A DNA stretch of 64,000 nucleotides from Acetispira formosa (nom. nud.) (GTDB taxonomy: Bacteria > Desulfobacterota > Desulfarculia > Adiutricales > Adiutricaceae), in assembly GCA_023525915.1 (NCBI GenBank), contig CP026657.1:930001-994000 (forward strand), given 5' to 3'. The notes below the pieces were generated by a model. It made no database searches and was not told where the DNA came from. It saw only the letters and a list, made by a program, of their open reading frames with translations. Each line of letters opens with the position of its first letter. Position 1 is the first letter of the stretch. Below are positions 54,034-63,702 of this stretch, piece after piece. A program made the position numbers and the translations under genes.

Positions 54034-57003
54034 TTAGATAATATTATCCTCAATTTTGTAGCCACTCTTTCCGTCAGTCAGAAAAATCAGCGCCAGCCGC
54101 GCTTCTTCATAAGTGGCTTCCAACTCCGTGTTTTCCAGAAGGGCGCTTAACTGCCATTTATCTTGAGGCGGCAGAGTATCGTTGATCCGCTTGAAATCAT
54201 CCAGTCGTCCGGCGGGCAAAAACATATCGGCGGTAAACTCCTCGCCTGAAGCGACCAGATACTCAAGGTGGGTGATGATGGTGCCGAGTGAAAAGCCACG
54301 CTCAGCCGCCACTTGTTCCAAAGTCAGGCCCCGCTTCAGCATTTCAGCGGTCTGAACGGCGCTGCGGCCGCTCCCTTTTCTCCGGCGGCTCTCCTCCCGG
54401 GCAGCGGAGGCCTCTTGCGTCGAACGCAGAAAAACCCGGGCTAATCGGGCCTCTTCAAAGCTGGCGCACAGATTCTTATCGCTAATCAAGAGTTCAGGCC
54501 GCCATTCATCCCCGGCCGGGAGCCTTTCATAAGCGGCCTCAAACGCCGCCAAGCGCTCATCAGTCATAAACATGTCGCTGGTATAGTCAGCGCCGGACTC
54601 CATCAGTAGCTCCAGGTGGCCGATCACCGTGTTCAGCCCCATGCCGCGCTCGGCTGCCACCTCCACCAGACTCATGCCGCTTCTCAGCATTTCATCGGTA
54701 GCATTCTGGGTTCGCCCTTTCTGCCGCCGCTTTTTCTCCTCTTCCCTGGCGGCCGCTGAAATATCCGGCGGCCGCAGAAAAATTCTGGCCAGGCGGACCT
54801 CGTCATAATCGGCGGCCAGCTCCCGGTCTTCAACCAGCGGCCTCAGCCGCCACCGGTTCTCGGGCGGCCGGGCTTCGAAAGCTTTACGAAAGACCTCAAG
54901 ACGCTCGGCGGAAAAAAACAGATCGCCGGTAATATCATTGTCCAGCTCGGCCAGCGCCTCAATATGATTGATGATGGTAGAGAGCGGATATCCGCGCGCG
55001 GCGCTCACTTCCGCCAGGGTTTTACCCTGTTTCAGCATCTCGCCGGTAGTGGCCAGGGTGGGGGTCATCCCCGTTGGCAGAGGTTTGTATTCCTTTGGGC
55101 GGGCGAAAGTTCCGGCTTCCGGCATTTTTGATTCGTCGGCCGTCTCCGGCTGCTCGGAAGGATTATCGCGAAGGTAATTGCCGATAACAGTGATGAAAGT
55201 GCGGCCGTATTTTTCCAGCTTCATCAGGCCGACCCCGCTGATGGCCAGAAAGGCTTCAGCATCCTGCGGCTTGATCTCGGCCATTTCCCGAAGAGTTTTA
55301 TCGGAAAAAATAACGTATGGCGGCACCTGACCCTCTCGCGCCAGGCGTGACCGCTCATCTTTCAGCCGTTTAAGAAGTCCCTGAGAAAACCGTCCGGTCA
55401 ATTCGGAAGAGTCCGTCAGTCCCCTTCTTTCGGCCCGGCTGGTTTTGGCTTTCATTCTGGTGGCCGTGCGCATGATATGAAACTTTTCCTCGCCCCGCAG
55501 AACAGGGTTGGAACGGGGAGTGGCCGACAGAGTTGGAAACTGGCTGTCGGCCGCCATGGCCAGCCCTTTGCTGACCAGGGCATTGATCAGGTCACGCCAG
55601 AAATTCCTGTGATATTCACGGCCGACGCCATAGGTGGGCAGTAGGTTGTGTTTAAAATCGCGGACCCGGGCCGTATCCGCGCCCATGAGGATATCGGTGA
55701 TGTGGGTGGCCCCGAAGCGTCCGCCGATGCGCACCATGGCCGACAGGGCCATCTGGGCCGGGATGGTGGCGTCCACCCGCTCGACCTCGCCGCAGCAGAC
55801 ATCGCAGCCGCCGCAATTTTCTTCTGGCAAATTTTCGCCGAAATAAGACAGAAGGGCCTGACGGCGGCAGCCGTCGTTCTGAGCGAACCCGATCATTGAT
55901 TTCAATTGATGGAGCGCGGCCTGACGAATGGACGGATCATCTATTTCCTCGGAAAAGCGGCGCCACAAGAGCATTTCCTGGCCGCCATAGAACATGGCGC
56001 AGCGCGAAGGTTCCCCGTCGCGACCGGCCCGGCCGGTCTCCTGATAATAGCTTTCCAGGTTCTTGGGCAAATCACCGTGGATAACGAAGCGCACATTTGA
56101 TTTATCAATACCCATGCCGAAAGCCACCGTGGCCACGATGATGCGGCAGCGGTCCAGGCGAAAATCATCCTGCGCTGCCCGCCGCGCGTCATCGGGCATA
56201 CCGGCGTGATAGGGCCGCACGGCCAGGCCGCGCTTGGTCAAGGCTTTGGCCGTCTCTTCGACTTTTTTCCGGGTGGAACGGTAAATAATGCCGGATTCAT
56301 CAGGGTATTGATCAATAACGGCCATGATCTGGCGCTCGAGGTCGGCGCGCGGGGCGACCTGATAAAAAAGGTTGGGGCGATTAAAGGAGGCCCGCACCAT
56401 ATAAGGGTCACGCAGACCCAGGCGCTCGACAATATCATCGGCCACCCGGTGGGTGGCGGTGGCCGTGAAAGCGGCCACCGGCTTGCCGAAGCGTTCGGCC
56501 AGCACTTTCAAGCCTAAATAATCGGGCCGGAAATCGTGGCCCCATTCGGAAACGCAGTGAGCTTCGTCAATCGCGAAAAAAGAAATGTCGTATCGCTCCA
56601 GAAGCTCCAGAAAATCCGGCATTAACAGACGTTCTGGGGAAACATAAAGCAGATCCAGGCGGCCCTCGGCCAAACGGCGAAAAATATCAGAACGTTCATG
56701 GGCCAGGGTGGAGCTGTTGAGCGTGCCGGCGGCCAGGCCGGTTTCGGAAGCGCCATCGACCTGATCCTGCATCAGCGAGATCAGGGGGCTGACGATCACG
56801 GCCGTGCCCGGCAGAACCCTGGCCGGGAGCTGATAGCACAGTGATTTCCCGCCCCCGGTGGGCATTATGGCAAAAACGTCGCGTCCGCTTAAAAGGGCCT
56901 CGACTATTTCACGCTGGTGCGGCCTGAAAGAATCGAAGCCGAAAACATCGGCCAGAATACCGTTTACCGTCAAATCATCAACTGTCCGCACACTTTCACC
57001 CAA
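54034..57003 (-). CDS. recQ: RecQ helicase with HRDC and three C-terminal HTH repeats
   Basis: 989 aa, far longer than E. coli RecQ (about 610). Walker A MPTGGGKS (47-54), DEAH at 146-149, aromatic-rich loop HCVSEWGHDFRP, motif VI QETGRAGRDG, zinc Cys at 379, 397, 400 and 403, RQC winged helix, HRDC at about 540-612. Then three ~92-residue units (about 653-744, 769-860, 885-977), each with an HTH (TLAEVSAARGYPLSTIINHI; SLVEVAAERGMGLNTVIGHL; TLEQVAAERGFSLGTIITHL) and an EEARLAR[I/V]FLR-type end. A single HTH_40 tail is known in some RecQ proteins; three in a row is unusual. 3'-5' DNA unwinding in repair. Confidence 0.93.
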   Translation of the reverse strand: MGESVRTVDDLTVNGILADVFGFDSFRPHQREIVEALLSGRDVFAIMPTGGGKSLCYQLPARVLPGTAVIVSPLISLMQDQVDGASETGLAAGTLNSSTLAHERSDIFRRLAEGRLDLLYVSPERLLMPDFLELLERYDISFFAIDEAHCVSEWGHDFRPDYLGLKVLAERFGKPVAAFTATATHRVADDIVERLGLRDPYMVRASFNRPNLFYQVAPRADLERQIMAVIDQYPDESGIIYRSTRKKVEETAKALTKRGLAVRPYHAGMPDDARRAAQDDFRLDRCRIIVATVAFGMGIDKSNVRFVIHGDLPKNLESYYQETGRAGRDGEPSRCAMFYGGQEMLLWRRFSEEIDDPSIRQAALHQLKSMIGFAQNDGCRRQALLSYFGENLPEENCGGCDVCCGEVERVDATIPAQMALSAMVRIGGRFGATHITDILMGADTARVRDFKHNLLPTYGVGREYHRNFWRDLINALVSKGLAMAADSQFPTLSATPRSNPVLRGEEKFHIMRTATRMKAKTSRAERRGLTDSSELTGRFSQGLLKRLKDERSRLAREGQVPPYVIFSDKTLREMAEIKPQDAEAFLAISGVGLMKLEKYGRTFITVIGNYLRDNPSEQPETADESKMPEAGTFARPKEYKPLPTGMTPTLATTGEMLKQGKTLAEVSAARGYPLSTIINHIEALAELDNDITGDLFFSAERLEVFRKAFEARPPENRWRLRPLVEDRELAADYDEVRLARIFLRPPDISAAAREEEKKRRQKGRTQNATDEMLRSGMSLVEVAAERGMGLNTVIGHLELLMESGADYTSDMFMTDERLAAFEAAYERLPAGDEWRPELLISDKNLCASFEEARLARVFLRSTQEASAAREESRRRKGSGRSAVQTAEMLKRGLTLEQVAAERGFSLGTIITHLEYLVASGEEFTADMFLPAGRLDDFKRINDTLPPQDKWQLSALLENTELEATYEEARLALIFLTDGKSGYKIEDNII

Positions 57004-57072
57004 ACGCCGCCATATAACAGCCCCGGCCGGCAGCGCCGGACGGGGCCTGAGCAGAATTAAACAAAGATTCGG

Positions 57073-57864
57073 TTATTTCCAGAATTCATCGGAAACGCCC
57101 CAGTTTATCAGCATATCTTTAGGAATCTCAACGTACTTGGCGCCTTCAACATAAGCGCCTTGATCATATGGGCTGAAGAGGATCACCGCGCCGCCAGGCG
57201 TGAAGATCATCTTGCTCATGCCGTTTTTCACCGCTTCAACATCAACGGTGGCCGGGCCGCAGACGCGATTGTCGGGCGCGCTTTCCAGGCATTTTTTATC
57301 GAGCGCGGCACTGACGTAATTGGCCATAAAGCCGATGTTGTCCTGATTGGGAAAAACATTTTCGACCGCGACCTCTTTCCCGGAATTGAGATTAAAAGTA
57401 TGCGCTTCATAACCCCAGGCGGGATGCGCGCCGCCGGTATCGATGAATTCATAATAAACCACCGACACATAATTATCAGACGGTTTGACGGCTGTGAAAG
57501 TTTTGGCCATAGTCTGGGGGCGCTCAAAGCCGCCCTTCAGCGATTCGGCCGCGTCTTTATTAAAAGTTTCCACCGCCTTGTCGGCATAGGCTTTAATGGC
57601 CTTATCCACATCGGCATTGCCGGTCCCCTGGGGATAATATACAGAGATAAAAACTTCTTCCCCGGCCTTTTTACCGGCCAGGTTTTTTCCGGCCCTCTCG
57701 GTTTTCAGGCCGGCGGTTTTGCCGTCCATGGGGGGGATGGTGTTGTCATCCCCCACCAGGGCGAAACTATCCAGGATATATTTGCCGGTCACATCTTCAG
57801 CGGCCCAGGACGGAGAGGCTGCGAAAAGCAAGAGAACAGTCATCGCTAAAATCTTACAACGCAT
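57073..57864 (-). CDS. Exported DUF3298/DUF4163-type protein
   Basis: 263 aa. Signal peptide MRCKILAMTVLLLFAASPSW, then AA. The middle matches the PdaC/RsiV-type pair: EVFISVYYPQGTGNADVDKA (DUF4163-like), then YYEFIDTGGAHPAWGYEAHT, FNLNSGKEVAVENVFPNQ and VILFSPYDQGAYVEGAKYVE (DUF3298). Cell-envelope protein, precise role unknown. It follows galE on the same strand after a terminator. Confidence 0.82.
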   Translation of the reverse strand: MRCKILAMTVLLLFAASPSWAAEDVTGKYILDSFALVGDDNTIPPMDGKTAGLKTERAGKNLAGKKAGEEVFISVYYPQGTGNADVDKAIKAYADKAVETFNKDAAESLKGGFERPQTMAKTFTAVKPSDNYVSVVYYEFIDTGGAHPAWGYEAHTFNLNSGKEVAVENVFPNQDNIGFMANYVSAALDKKCLESAPDNRVCGPATVDVEAVKNGMSKMIFTPGGAVILFSPYDQGAYVEGAKYVEIPKDMLINWGVSDEFWK

Positions 57865-57881
57865 GTCGAACTCCTTTAGGG

Positions 57882-57910
57882 TAAAATCGCCTCCTTTTCA
57901 TGAGGAGGCG
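57882..57910 (-). terminator. Terminator of galE
   Basis: CGCCTCC (57888-57894) / GGAGGCG (57904-57910); on the minus strand it is followed by ATTTTAC. It lies between galE and the DUF3298 gene. Confidence 0.65.
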
Positions 57911-57925
57911 TTTGCCGGGCCTCAA

Positions 57926-58939
57926 TTAAGCGGCCCGGCTATTCATAAAATTCCAGGCAGTGCGAATTATTTCATCCAGAATGGGAAGCTGCGGCGACCA
58001 GCCGAGCTCTTTCCTGGCTTTTTCCGCCGCCGCCACTAAGACGGGCGGATCGCCGGCGCGGCGGTGCGCGAATTTATAGGGCACCCACTGGCCGGTCACC
58101 CGCTCGGCCGCGGCCATAACTTCCAGAACCGAGAAACCCCGCCCGCTGCCAATGTTGTAGGCCGTGAATCCCCGCTCGGACTGCCCGGCCAGCTTCTCCA
58201 GCGCCAGAAGGTGCGCGTCGGCCACATCATTGACGTAAACGTAATCGCGGATACAGGTGCCGTCAGGCGTGGGATAATCGTTGCCGAAAATTTCCAGCGG
58301 CGGAGTCTGGCCGAGAATGGCCCTTAGGACGTTGGGGATGAGGTGGGTTTCCGGCTCATGCAATTCCCCCAGCCCGCCCTCCGGGTCGGCCCCGGCGGCG
58401 TTAAAATAACGCAGGGCAACACTCTTGAGGCCGTGGGCCTGGGCGTAATCCTCCAGAATCATCTCCACCATCTTGGTGGCGTGTCCATAGGGGGTGATGG
58501 GTTTGGTCAGGCAGTTTTCCTCAATGGGCATGCATTCCGGCGTCCCGTAAACGGAGGCGGTTGAAGAAAAAATAAAATTATCGATCTTGGCCCGGTTGGC
58601 CACGGCCAGAAGGTTGAGGCTGCCCACCAGGATTCCGTGATAATACAGTTCCGGCTTTTCGACCGACTCAGAGACCAGACTGCGGGCGGAAAAATGCATA
58701 ACCGCATCGAATTCATGGTTATCGAAGAGCGTTTCCAGAGCCTGAAGGTTCAGAACGTCGCCTTCCACCGCGACCGGGGTGATACCCTTTTCCTCAGCAC
58801 CCATGAAGGCTTCTTTCAGCGCCCAGGCATGGCCGGTGGACATGTTGTCAAAAACCACCGGAGTATGTCCGGCCCGGATGAGCCTTCTGACCATGTGGGA
58901 ACCGATGTAACCAGCGCCGCCGCAAACTAAAACCCGCAT
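57926..58939 (-). CDS. galE: UDP-glucose 4-epimerase
   Basis: 337 aa from ATG 58939 behind AGGAG (13 extra codons in the open frame are not used). NAD site GGAGYIGSHMVRRLIRAGHT, catalytic STASVYG and YGHATKMVE (YxxxK), C-terminal RRAGDPPVLVAAAEKARKEL. Interconverts UDP-glucose and UDP-galactose. With pgm and a ROK kinase nearby it suggests hexose/nucleotide-sugar supply. Confidence 0.93.
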   Translation of the reverse strand: MRVLVCGGAGYIGSHMVRRLIRAGHTPVVFDNMSTGHAWALKEAFMGAEEKGITPVAVEGDVLNLQALETLFDNHEFDAVMHFSARSLVSESVEKPELYYHGILVGSLNLLAVANRAKIDNFIFSSTASVYGTPECMPIEENCLTKPITPYGHATKMVEMILEDYAQAHGLKSVALRYFNAAGADPEGGLGELHEPETHLIPNVLRAILGQTPPLEIFGNDYPTPDGTCIRDYVYVNDVADAHLLALEKLAGQSERGFTAYNIGSGRGFSVLEVMAAAERVTGQWVPYKFAHRRAGDPPVLVAAAEKARKELGWSPQLPILDEIIRTAWNFMNSRAA

Positions 58940-59244
58940 AAACTGTCTCCTGGATAAATTTTTGAGAGGGTTGCGCAATCAATGATCCGCGTGGTCACGT
59001 TTAACCCGGGCACGGCGCAATCGCTTGCGGCGCGGCCCTTTTCGTCAAGCCAATAACGCGCGGGTCTTTAAACAGCATACCCAATTGACGCTTAAAAATG
59101 ATTCACGGCCCATATAGCTCATTTTTCGCCAGACCCAGAAACATTATGAGCAGCAGAACATGAACTTAAAAGCCGTGAAAACCATCTTCAAAGTTTGAAT
59201 ATAGCACAATCGGCCGTGCAAATAAAGGGCCTTCCGCCTCCCAT

Positions 59245-59489
59245 CCAGGGCTTACGCATCTAAATGTGGCTTGGGAGGGCGGACGCTTTTTCCGCCATAC
59301 TTCGCGCAAATCCGCTTCCAGCGCGGGGATGACCTGAAGGTCTATCCCCGCGCTGAAAGCGAATTTGCGCTGCGAAAGGCGAAAAAATCGCCTCGCCCAT
59401 GCGCATGGTAAGTTTTTTATTTTGTTGGCTTTGCCGCATCAAGGATAATATTGCTGATTTTATTCATTATTTAGATGCGTAGGCCCTGG
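59245..59489. mobile_element. MITE-like element F
   Basis: 245 bp with 21-bp terminal repeats (CCAGGGCTTACGCATCTAAA at the left; 20 of 21 pair with the right end 59469-59489). GCCTCCCA flanks both sides (59236-59243 and 59489-59496). The interior has another long dyad (GCGCAAAT...CCCCGCGCTG...ATTTGCGC, about 59309-59372). No ORF. Element D abuts its right end. 58940-59236 shows no gene. Confidence 0.65.
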
Positions 59490-59494
59490 CCTCC

Positions 59495-59668
59495 CAGCAA
59501 TTCTCAAAGTAGATTGTATTTTAAAATAGCAGGTCGACCCGAGAGGGGAGACGGAGCGCCAGCGACTGGTTTTGACGGCAAAAAAGCTGCTCGCGAAACA
59601 AAAACCACGCTTTTTGTGTAGCTGCGAGCCGCAAGTTCAAGGGAAAAAGTTTACTTTGAGAATTGCTG
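59495..59668 (+). mobile_element. Element D, copy at 59.5 kb
   Basis: 174 bp, perfect 17-bp ends (CAGCAATTCTCAAAGTA and complement). Flanks CTGGCCTCC and TCTGCCTCC agree at 6 of 9 positions, a possible decayed target duplication. It sits directly at the end of element F. Confidence 0.82.
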
Positions 59669-59887
59669 TCTGCCTCCGGGGCCGGTGTCCCGGCCGCCCG
59701 GCCCGCTCGCCTGAGCCTTTGGGCCCGTGTTGTCTAAAAACCCTTAACCCCTTGGCCCTCTTCACTTTTTTATTCCTATTTTTATGGCGATGAGGTATAA
59801 TTTATAAAAGAACAAAATGTTGCGTTAATCAGTATTCCCTTGTCAAGTATACTCTTTTATCATAATTTTCAATCAAAGGAGGCCTTC

Positions 59888-60802
59888 ATGTTTAAATTAT
59901 CCGCAGTGGTCTGCGCCACAGATTTATCGGAAAGTTCGAACAAAGCCCTGCCCATTGCCGCCACCCTTGCCCGGCGGCACGGTTCAAAACTGATCATCGC
60001 CCATATCATCGATCTCCCCGCCGTCACCCCTTACGGCGAAACCATGGTCGATCCCCAGGAGCTGAGGGGCCGGGTGGAGCAATCAGCCAAGGCCCAGATA
60101 ACCGATATTCTTTCCCACTGCGATCAGGTCGATTGGGAACTTAACATCGCCATCGGCTATCCGGCCAAGGAAATCCTCCAGATAGTCGAAGATTCCAATG
60201 CCGACCTGGTGGTCGCCGCCACCCATACCCGCAGCGGCATTGAACGCCTCCTTCTGGGTTCGGTCAGCCGCAAGCTCATGCACACTCTGAACGTCCCCTT
60301 TCTCATCGTCCCTGGCGACATGTCCATGGAGCAGATCAACCGCAACGTCGAATCCATCCTCATCGCCTGCGATTTCTCCCCCGACTCCGCCAACGCCGTC
60401 CGCTGGGCCATCGATTTCACCCAGGCTTTTGGGGCCAAACTGACTATGGCCACAGTCATCGAACCCTCCCAGCTCACCCAGCTTCTGAAGCTCGATCCCC
60501 AGAAAGAGCACGGCATGGCCGACAAGCTCCAGGCCGATCTCCACCAGAAACTTCTCGATACTGTCCCTGAGGCCGACCGTGATTCAGTCCATCCTGAAAC
60601 CGTGGTTCTGGCCGGGCAGCCCCATGAGGAACTCAACAAGTACGCCATTCTCAATCATATCGATCTGATTGTCATGGGCGTTCACGGGCGCGGCATTATC
60701 GAAAATCTTTTGGTCGGCTCCACCACTGACCGGCTGGTCCGTCTCGGCCAGTTCCCGGTTATGGCCGTTCGGTCCAGTGCTCTGGAGCAGCAGGATAGCT
60801 GA
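59888..60802 (+). CDS. Tandem universal stress protein
   Basis: 304 aa: two Usp domains (about 1-150 and 160-300). ATG 59888 follows AAAGGAGG. Nucleotide-binding wording in domain 1 is VVAATHTRSGIERLLLGSVS and in domain 2 VMGVHGRGIIENLLVGSTTD, so both halves keep the G-x2-G-x9-G-S/T motif. Cytoplasmic stress protein, probably ATP-binding. Monocistronic, with GC hairpins after it (about 60814-60856). Confidence 0.88.
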   Translation: MFKLSAVVCATDLSESSNKALPIAATLARRHGSKLIIAHIIDLPAVTPYGETMVDPQELRGRVEQSAKAQITDILSHCDQVDWELNIAIGYPAKEILQIVEDSNADLVVAATHTRSGIERLLLGSVSRKLMHTLNVPFLIVPGDMSMEQINRNVESILIACDFSPDSANAVRWAIDFTQAFGAKLTMATVIEPSQLTQLLKLDPQKEHGMADKLQADLHQKLLDTVPEADRDSVHPETVVLAGQPHEELNKYAILNHIDLIVMGVHGRGIIENLLVGSTTDRLVRLGQFPVMAVRSSALEQQDS

Positions 60803-60888
60803 CTTTGAAGAGGGGGGACTCTGTCCCCTCCACCCCTGCAAGGGGGCACAGCCCCCTTGACCCCAACCCGGCGCGCGGTCATGCTCGC

Positions 60889-60935
60889 AAAAAAATTAAG
60901 CCCCGATACACTGAATTTCATCAGTGTTCGGGGCT
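60889..60935 (-). terminator. Terminator of pgm
   Basis: AGCCCCGATACACTGA (60899-60914) pairs with TCAGTGTTCGGGGCT (60921-60935) with one bulge; T-run on the minus strand (60896-60889). Confidence 0.8.
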
Positions 60936-60959
60936 GTTTCGATCCGTCTAACTCAAATC

Positions 60960-62570
60960 TTAACCAAATACCAGCTTGGGGGCTTCTGCCGCCATTGCTT
61001 TCAGAGTTGCCTCACCGCTGAAACTTTCGGTATAAAGTTTCAGCTTGGGTTCGGTGCCGCTGGGGCGCATAGCGAACCAGGAGCCGTCTTCAAGGACGAC
61101 CTTCAAGCCGCCGATGGAGGCATTGTTGCCCGGCGCGGTGGTGTAGGCGGAAATGACTTTCTGCCCGGCGCAGACGGTGTTGATGAATTTTGAGGTATCG
61201 ATGTTTTTCAGAATCGCTTTTTGGGCCTCCGTCACGCCGGTGTCAATGCGGGAATAGAGGCTGTCGCCGTATTTCGCCGCAATATCGGCATAGTGCTCAT
61301 GGGGCGCCTTGCCGGTGCGGGCGATTATTTCAGCCCCCAACAGGGCCATGCAGAAACCGTCCTTATCGGTTGTCCAGGTCGAGCCGTCTTTCTTGAGATA
61401 GCTGGCCCCGGCGCTCTCTTCACCGCCGAAGAGGATAGTGCCGCCGCTCAAGCCTTCAACAAACCATTTGAAACCGACCGGTGTTTCATAGACCTGACGG
61501 CCGGCGGCGGCGACCACCCGGTCGATGATGGTAGAGGAAACCAGGGTTTTGCCGACCTTGGCCTGAGCCGGCCAGTTGGGGCGGTTCCGTACCAGGTAAT
61601 TAATGGCCACGGCCAGATAATGATTGGGGTTCATAAGCTGGCCGCCGGAGACAATGCCGTGGCGGTCAAAATCAGGATCGTTGCCAAAGGCCAGATCATA
61701 TTGGCCGCCCATGGCGATCAGGCCGGTCATGGCGTAGGGGGAGGAGCAGTCCATCCTGATAACGCCGTCGCTGTCAAGCGTCATGAAGGAGAAGGTCGCG
61801 TCCACCACTTTGTTGACAACTGTAACGTTCAGGCCCCATTCCTCGGCGATGGGCTCCCAGAAATGGACGCCGGAGCCGCCCAGAGGATCGGCGGCCAGCT
61901 TCAGTCCGGCCCCCTTCATGGCCTCCATATCCACCACATCGCCAAGGGCCCTGGCAAAGGGCCGGATGAAATCACAGGCTTTGGTTGTGGAGGCGGCTAT
62001 GGCTTTATAGAAAGGAATTCTCTTTATTTTTGAGGCGTCGGCCATCAGTTCCCCGGCGCGCTTTTCTATCCAGCCGGTCACGTCCACATCAGCCGGGCCG
62101 CCGTGCGGGGGGTTGTATTTAATGCCGCCGTCCTGGGGCGGGTTATGGCTGGGGGTGATGATAAGGCCGTCGGCCAAGGCGGAGGGGTTCTGGCGGTTGT
62201 GATTGATGATCAGAAAGGAAACCACCGGCGTGGGCGTGTATTCACCGTTATCGTGAATATGGGTGACGACATTTCCGGCGGCCAGCACTTCCAGCGCCGA
62301 GCGGAAAGCGGCTTCGCTGAGGCCGTGCGTATCATAGCCCAGAAAGAGCGGTCCGGTGTAGCCTTGCCGGGTCCGGTATTCAACTACGGCCTGGGTGACG
62401 GCCGCGACGTGCAGTTCGTTGAATGAACCGGTGAAGGATGAGCCGCGGTGCCCGGAGGTGCCAAAGGCCACCGGAGCCGTGATCTCGGCCGTGTAGTAAT
62501 CGGAAATCAGCCGGGGAAGATTGACCAGTTGATCAGCCGGAGCCTTCTGTCCTGCCAGTGGATGCACCAT
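60960..62570 (-). CDS. pgm: Phosphoglucomutase (alpha-D-glucose specific)
   Basis: 536 aa from ATG 62570 behind AGGAGG; E. coli Pgm is 546. Substrate loop FGTSGHRGSS, catalytic serine region TPSHNPPQDGG, metal loop NDPDFDRHG, sugar loop GGEESAGASY, phosphate-binding end RPSGTEPKLKLYTES. Interconverts glucose 1- and 6-phosphate. Same strand as, and downstream of, the ROK kinase. Confidence 0.94.
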   Translation of the reverse strand: MVHPLAGQKAPADQLVNLPRLISDYYTAEITAPVAFGTSGHRGSSFTGSFNELHVAAVTQAVVEYRTRQGYTGPLFLGYDTHGLSEAAFRSALEVLAAGNVVTHIHDNGEYTPTPVVSFLIINHNRQNPSALADGLIITPSHNPPQDGGIKYNPPHGGPADVDVTGWIEKRAGELMADASKIKRIPFYKAIAASTTKACDFIRPFARALGDVVDMEAMKGAGLKLAADPLGGSGVHFWEPIAEEWGLNVTVVNKVVDATFSFMTLDSDGVIRMDCSSPYAMTGLIAMGGQYDLAFGNDPDFDRHGIVSGGQLMNPNHYLAVAINYLVRNRPNWPAQAKVGKTLVSSTIIDRVVAAAGRQVYETPVGFKWFVEGLSGGTILFGGEESAGASYLKKDGSTWTTDKDGFCMALLGAEIIARTGKAPHEHYADIAAKYGDSLYSRIDTGVTEAQKAILKNIDTSKFINTVCAGQKVISAYTTAPGNNASIGGLKVVLEDGSWFAMRPSGTEPKLKLYTESFSGEATLKAMAAEAPKLVFG

Positions 62571-62620
62571 ACTTACGCCTCCTGTTTTTAGTACCGTGTA
62601 AAGTTTAAAATTTTGGCAAG

Positions 62621-62707
62621 TTATAACCCGCCGGCAGCCGGCTCTCAGTGGGGCCAGGCGCACTTTCCAGCCTTGGGGGAAGCCGACCAGGCAGCCGCCA
62701 CTGACGC
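62621..62707. repeat. Remnant of repeat family A without its hairpins
   Basis: TAACCCGCCGG (end of A), then the conserved spacer (CTCTCAGTGGGGCCAGGCGC ... CCGACCAGGCAGCCGCC), but both long stems are gone. It shows that the hairpins can be lost while the spacer stays. Confidence 0.75.
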
Positions 62708-62722
62708 AGTTTCAGGCCTGAA

Positions 62723-63670
62723 TTACAGACGCCCGGCCAACACCGCCCCGCCAGCCAGCGGCGCATCCTCATCAAGCTGGCATCGCAAAAGTTTGATGCG
62801 CTCCGGCCGCGTTACCACCACATGATTGGAGAGAATCTCCCACAAACGCGGCTCAATAAAATCCATCGCCCGGGCCGCTCCGCCGCCGATTACAATACCC
62901 TCCAGACCCAGAAGGTTGATAATACCGGTCAGAATCATGCCCAAAGCCTCACCCGCCCGGCGAAAAACGGCCAAGGCCATCTGGTCGCCCTCCAGGGCCA
63001 GATCATGCAGAACCTTGGTGTTTAAATCTTCCGGGGAACCCGTGTAGATGGTCGGCCGCCCGGCGGCCAGCCACTCGCGCCCCAATCGACTCATGCCGGT
63101 GGCCGAGGCCACCGTCTCCAGGCAGCCGCGCCGACCGCAGCCGCAAATGGCTCCATTTTCAGGTTCAATAGGAATGTGGCCGATTTCAACAGCGCTGGAA
63201 AAAGAACCGTACCATAATTCGTCATTCAGTATTAAGCCTCCGCCGACACCGGTGCCCAAGGTAATGACCAGAAGGTTATGAAGCCCCCGCCCGGCCCCGC
63301 GGCTCCACTCGCCAAGGGCGTACATGTTGCTGTCATTTTCCAGCCTAACCGGCATGTTCAAGGCTTCGCTGAAAATTTTCACCACCGGCACGTTGACCCA
63401 GCCCGGCATATTGGGCGCTTCCACCAGCACACCCTCTTCATAATTGATCCAGCCCGGCAGCCCCACAGCCAGCCCCAAAGGAGAGGCCCCGGCCGGGGCT
63501 TCAGAAGCCAGCTCTTTAAGATTGGCCACCATATCGATGGTCAGGTCATGCTGGGAACGGCCCGTGCGGGTGGGAAAATGACGGCGGGCCAGTATCCGGC
63601 CTTCGCCGTCCACCAGCCCGGCATTAACGTTGGTTCCGCCGACGTCCATGGTCAGATAGGTTTTGTTCAT
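62723..63670 (-). CDS. ROK-family sugar kinase (glucokinase-like)
   Basis: 315 aa. ATP site MDVGGTNVNAGLVDGEGRIL, catalytic region LENDSNMYALGEW, VITLGTGVGGGLIL, zinc motif CGCGRRGCLETVASATG (about 183-199), H171 in EIGHIPIEP. All ROK catalytic residues appear intact, so kinase rather than repressor (no HTH). Likely phosphorylates glucose or a related hexose, feeding pgm. Confidence 0.9.
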   Translation of the reverse strand: MNKTYLTMDVGGTNVNAGLVDGEGRILARRHFPTRTGRSQHDLTIDMVANLKELASEAPAGASPLGLAVGLPGWINYEEGVLVEAPNMPGWVNVPVVKIFSEALNMPVRLENDSNMYALGEWSRGAGRGLHNLLVITLGTGVGGGLILNDELWYGSFSSAVEIGHIPIEPENGAICGCGRRGCLETVASATGMSRLGREWLAAGRPTIYTGSPEDLNTKVLHDLALEGDQMALAVFRRAGEALGMILTGIINLLGLEGIVIGGGAARAMDFIEPRLWEILSNHVVVTRPERIKLLRCQLDEDAPLAGGAVLAGRL

Positions 63671-63702
63671 ATATCCTCAGGCGTTCAAGCGGCCGGGACG
63701 GA

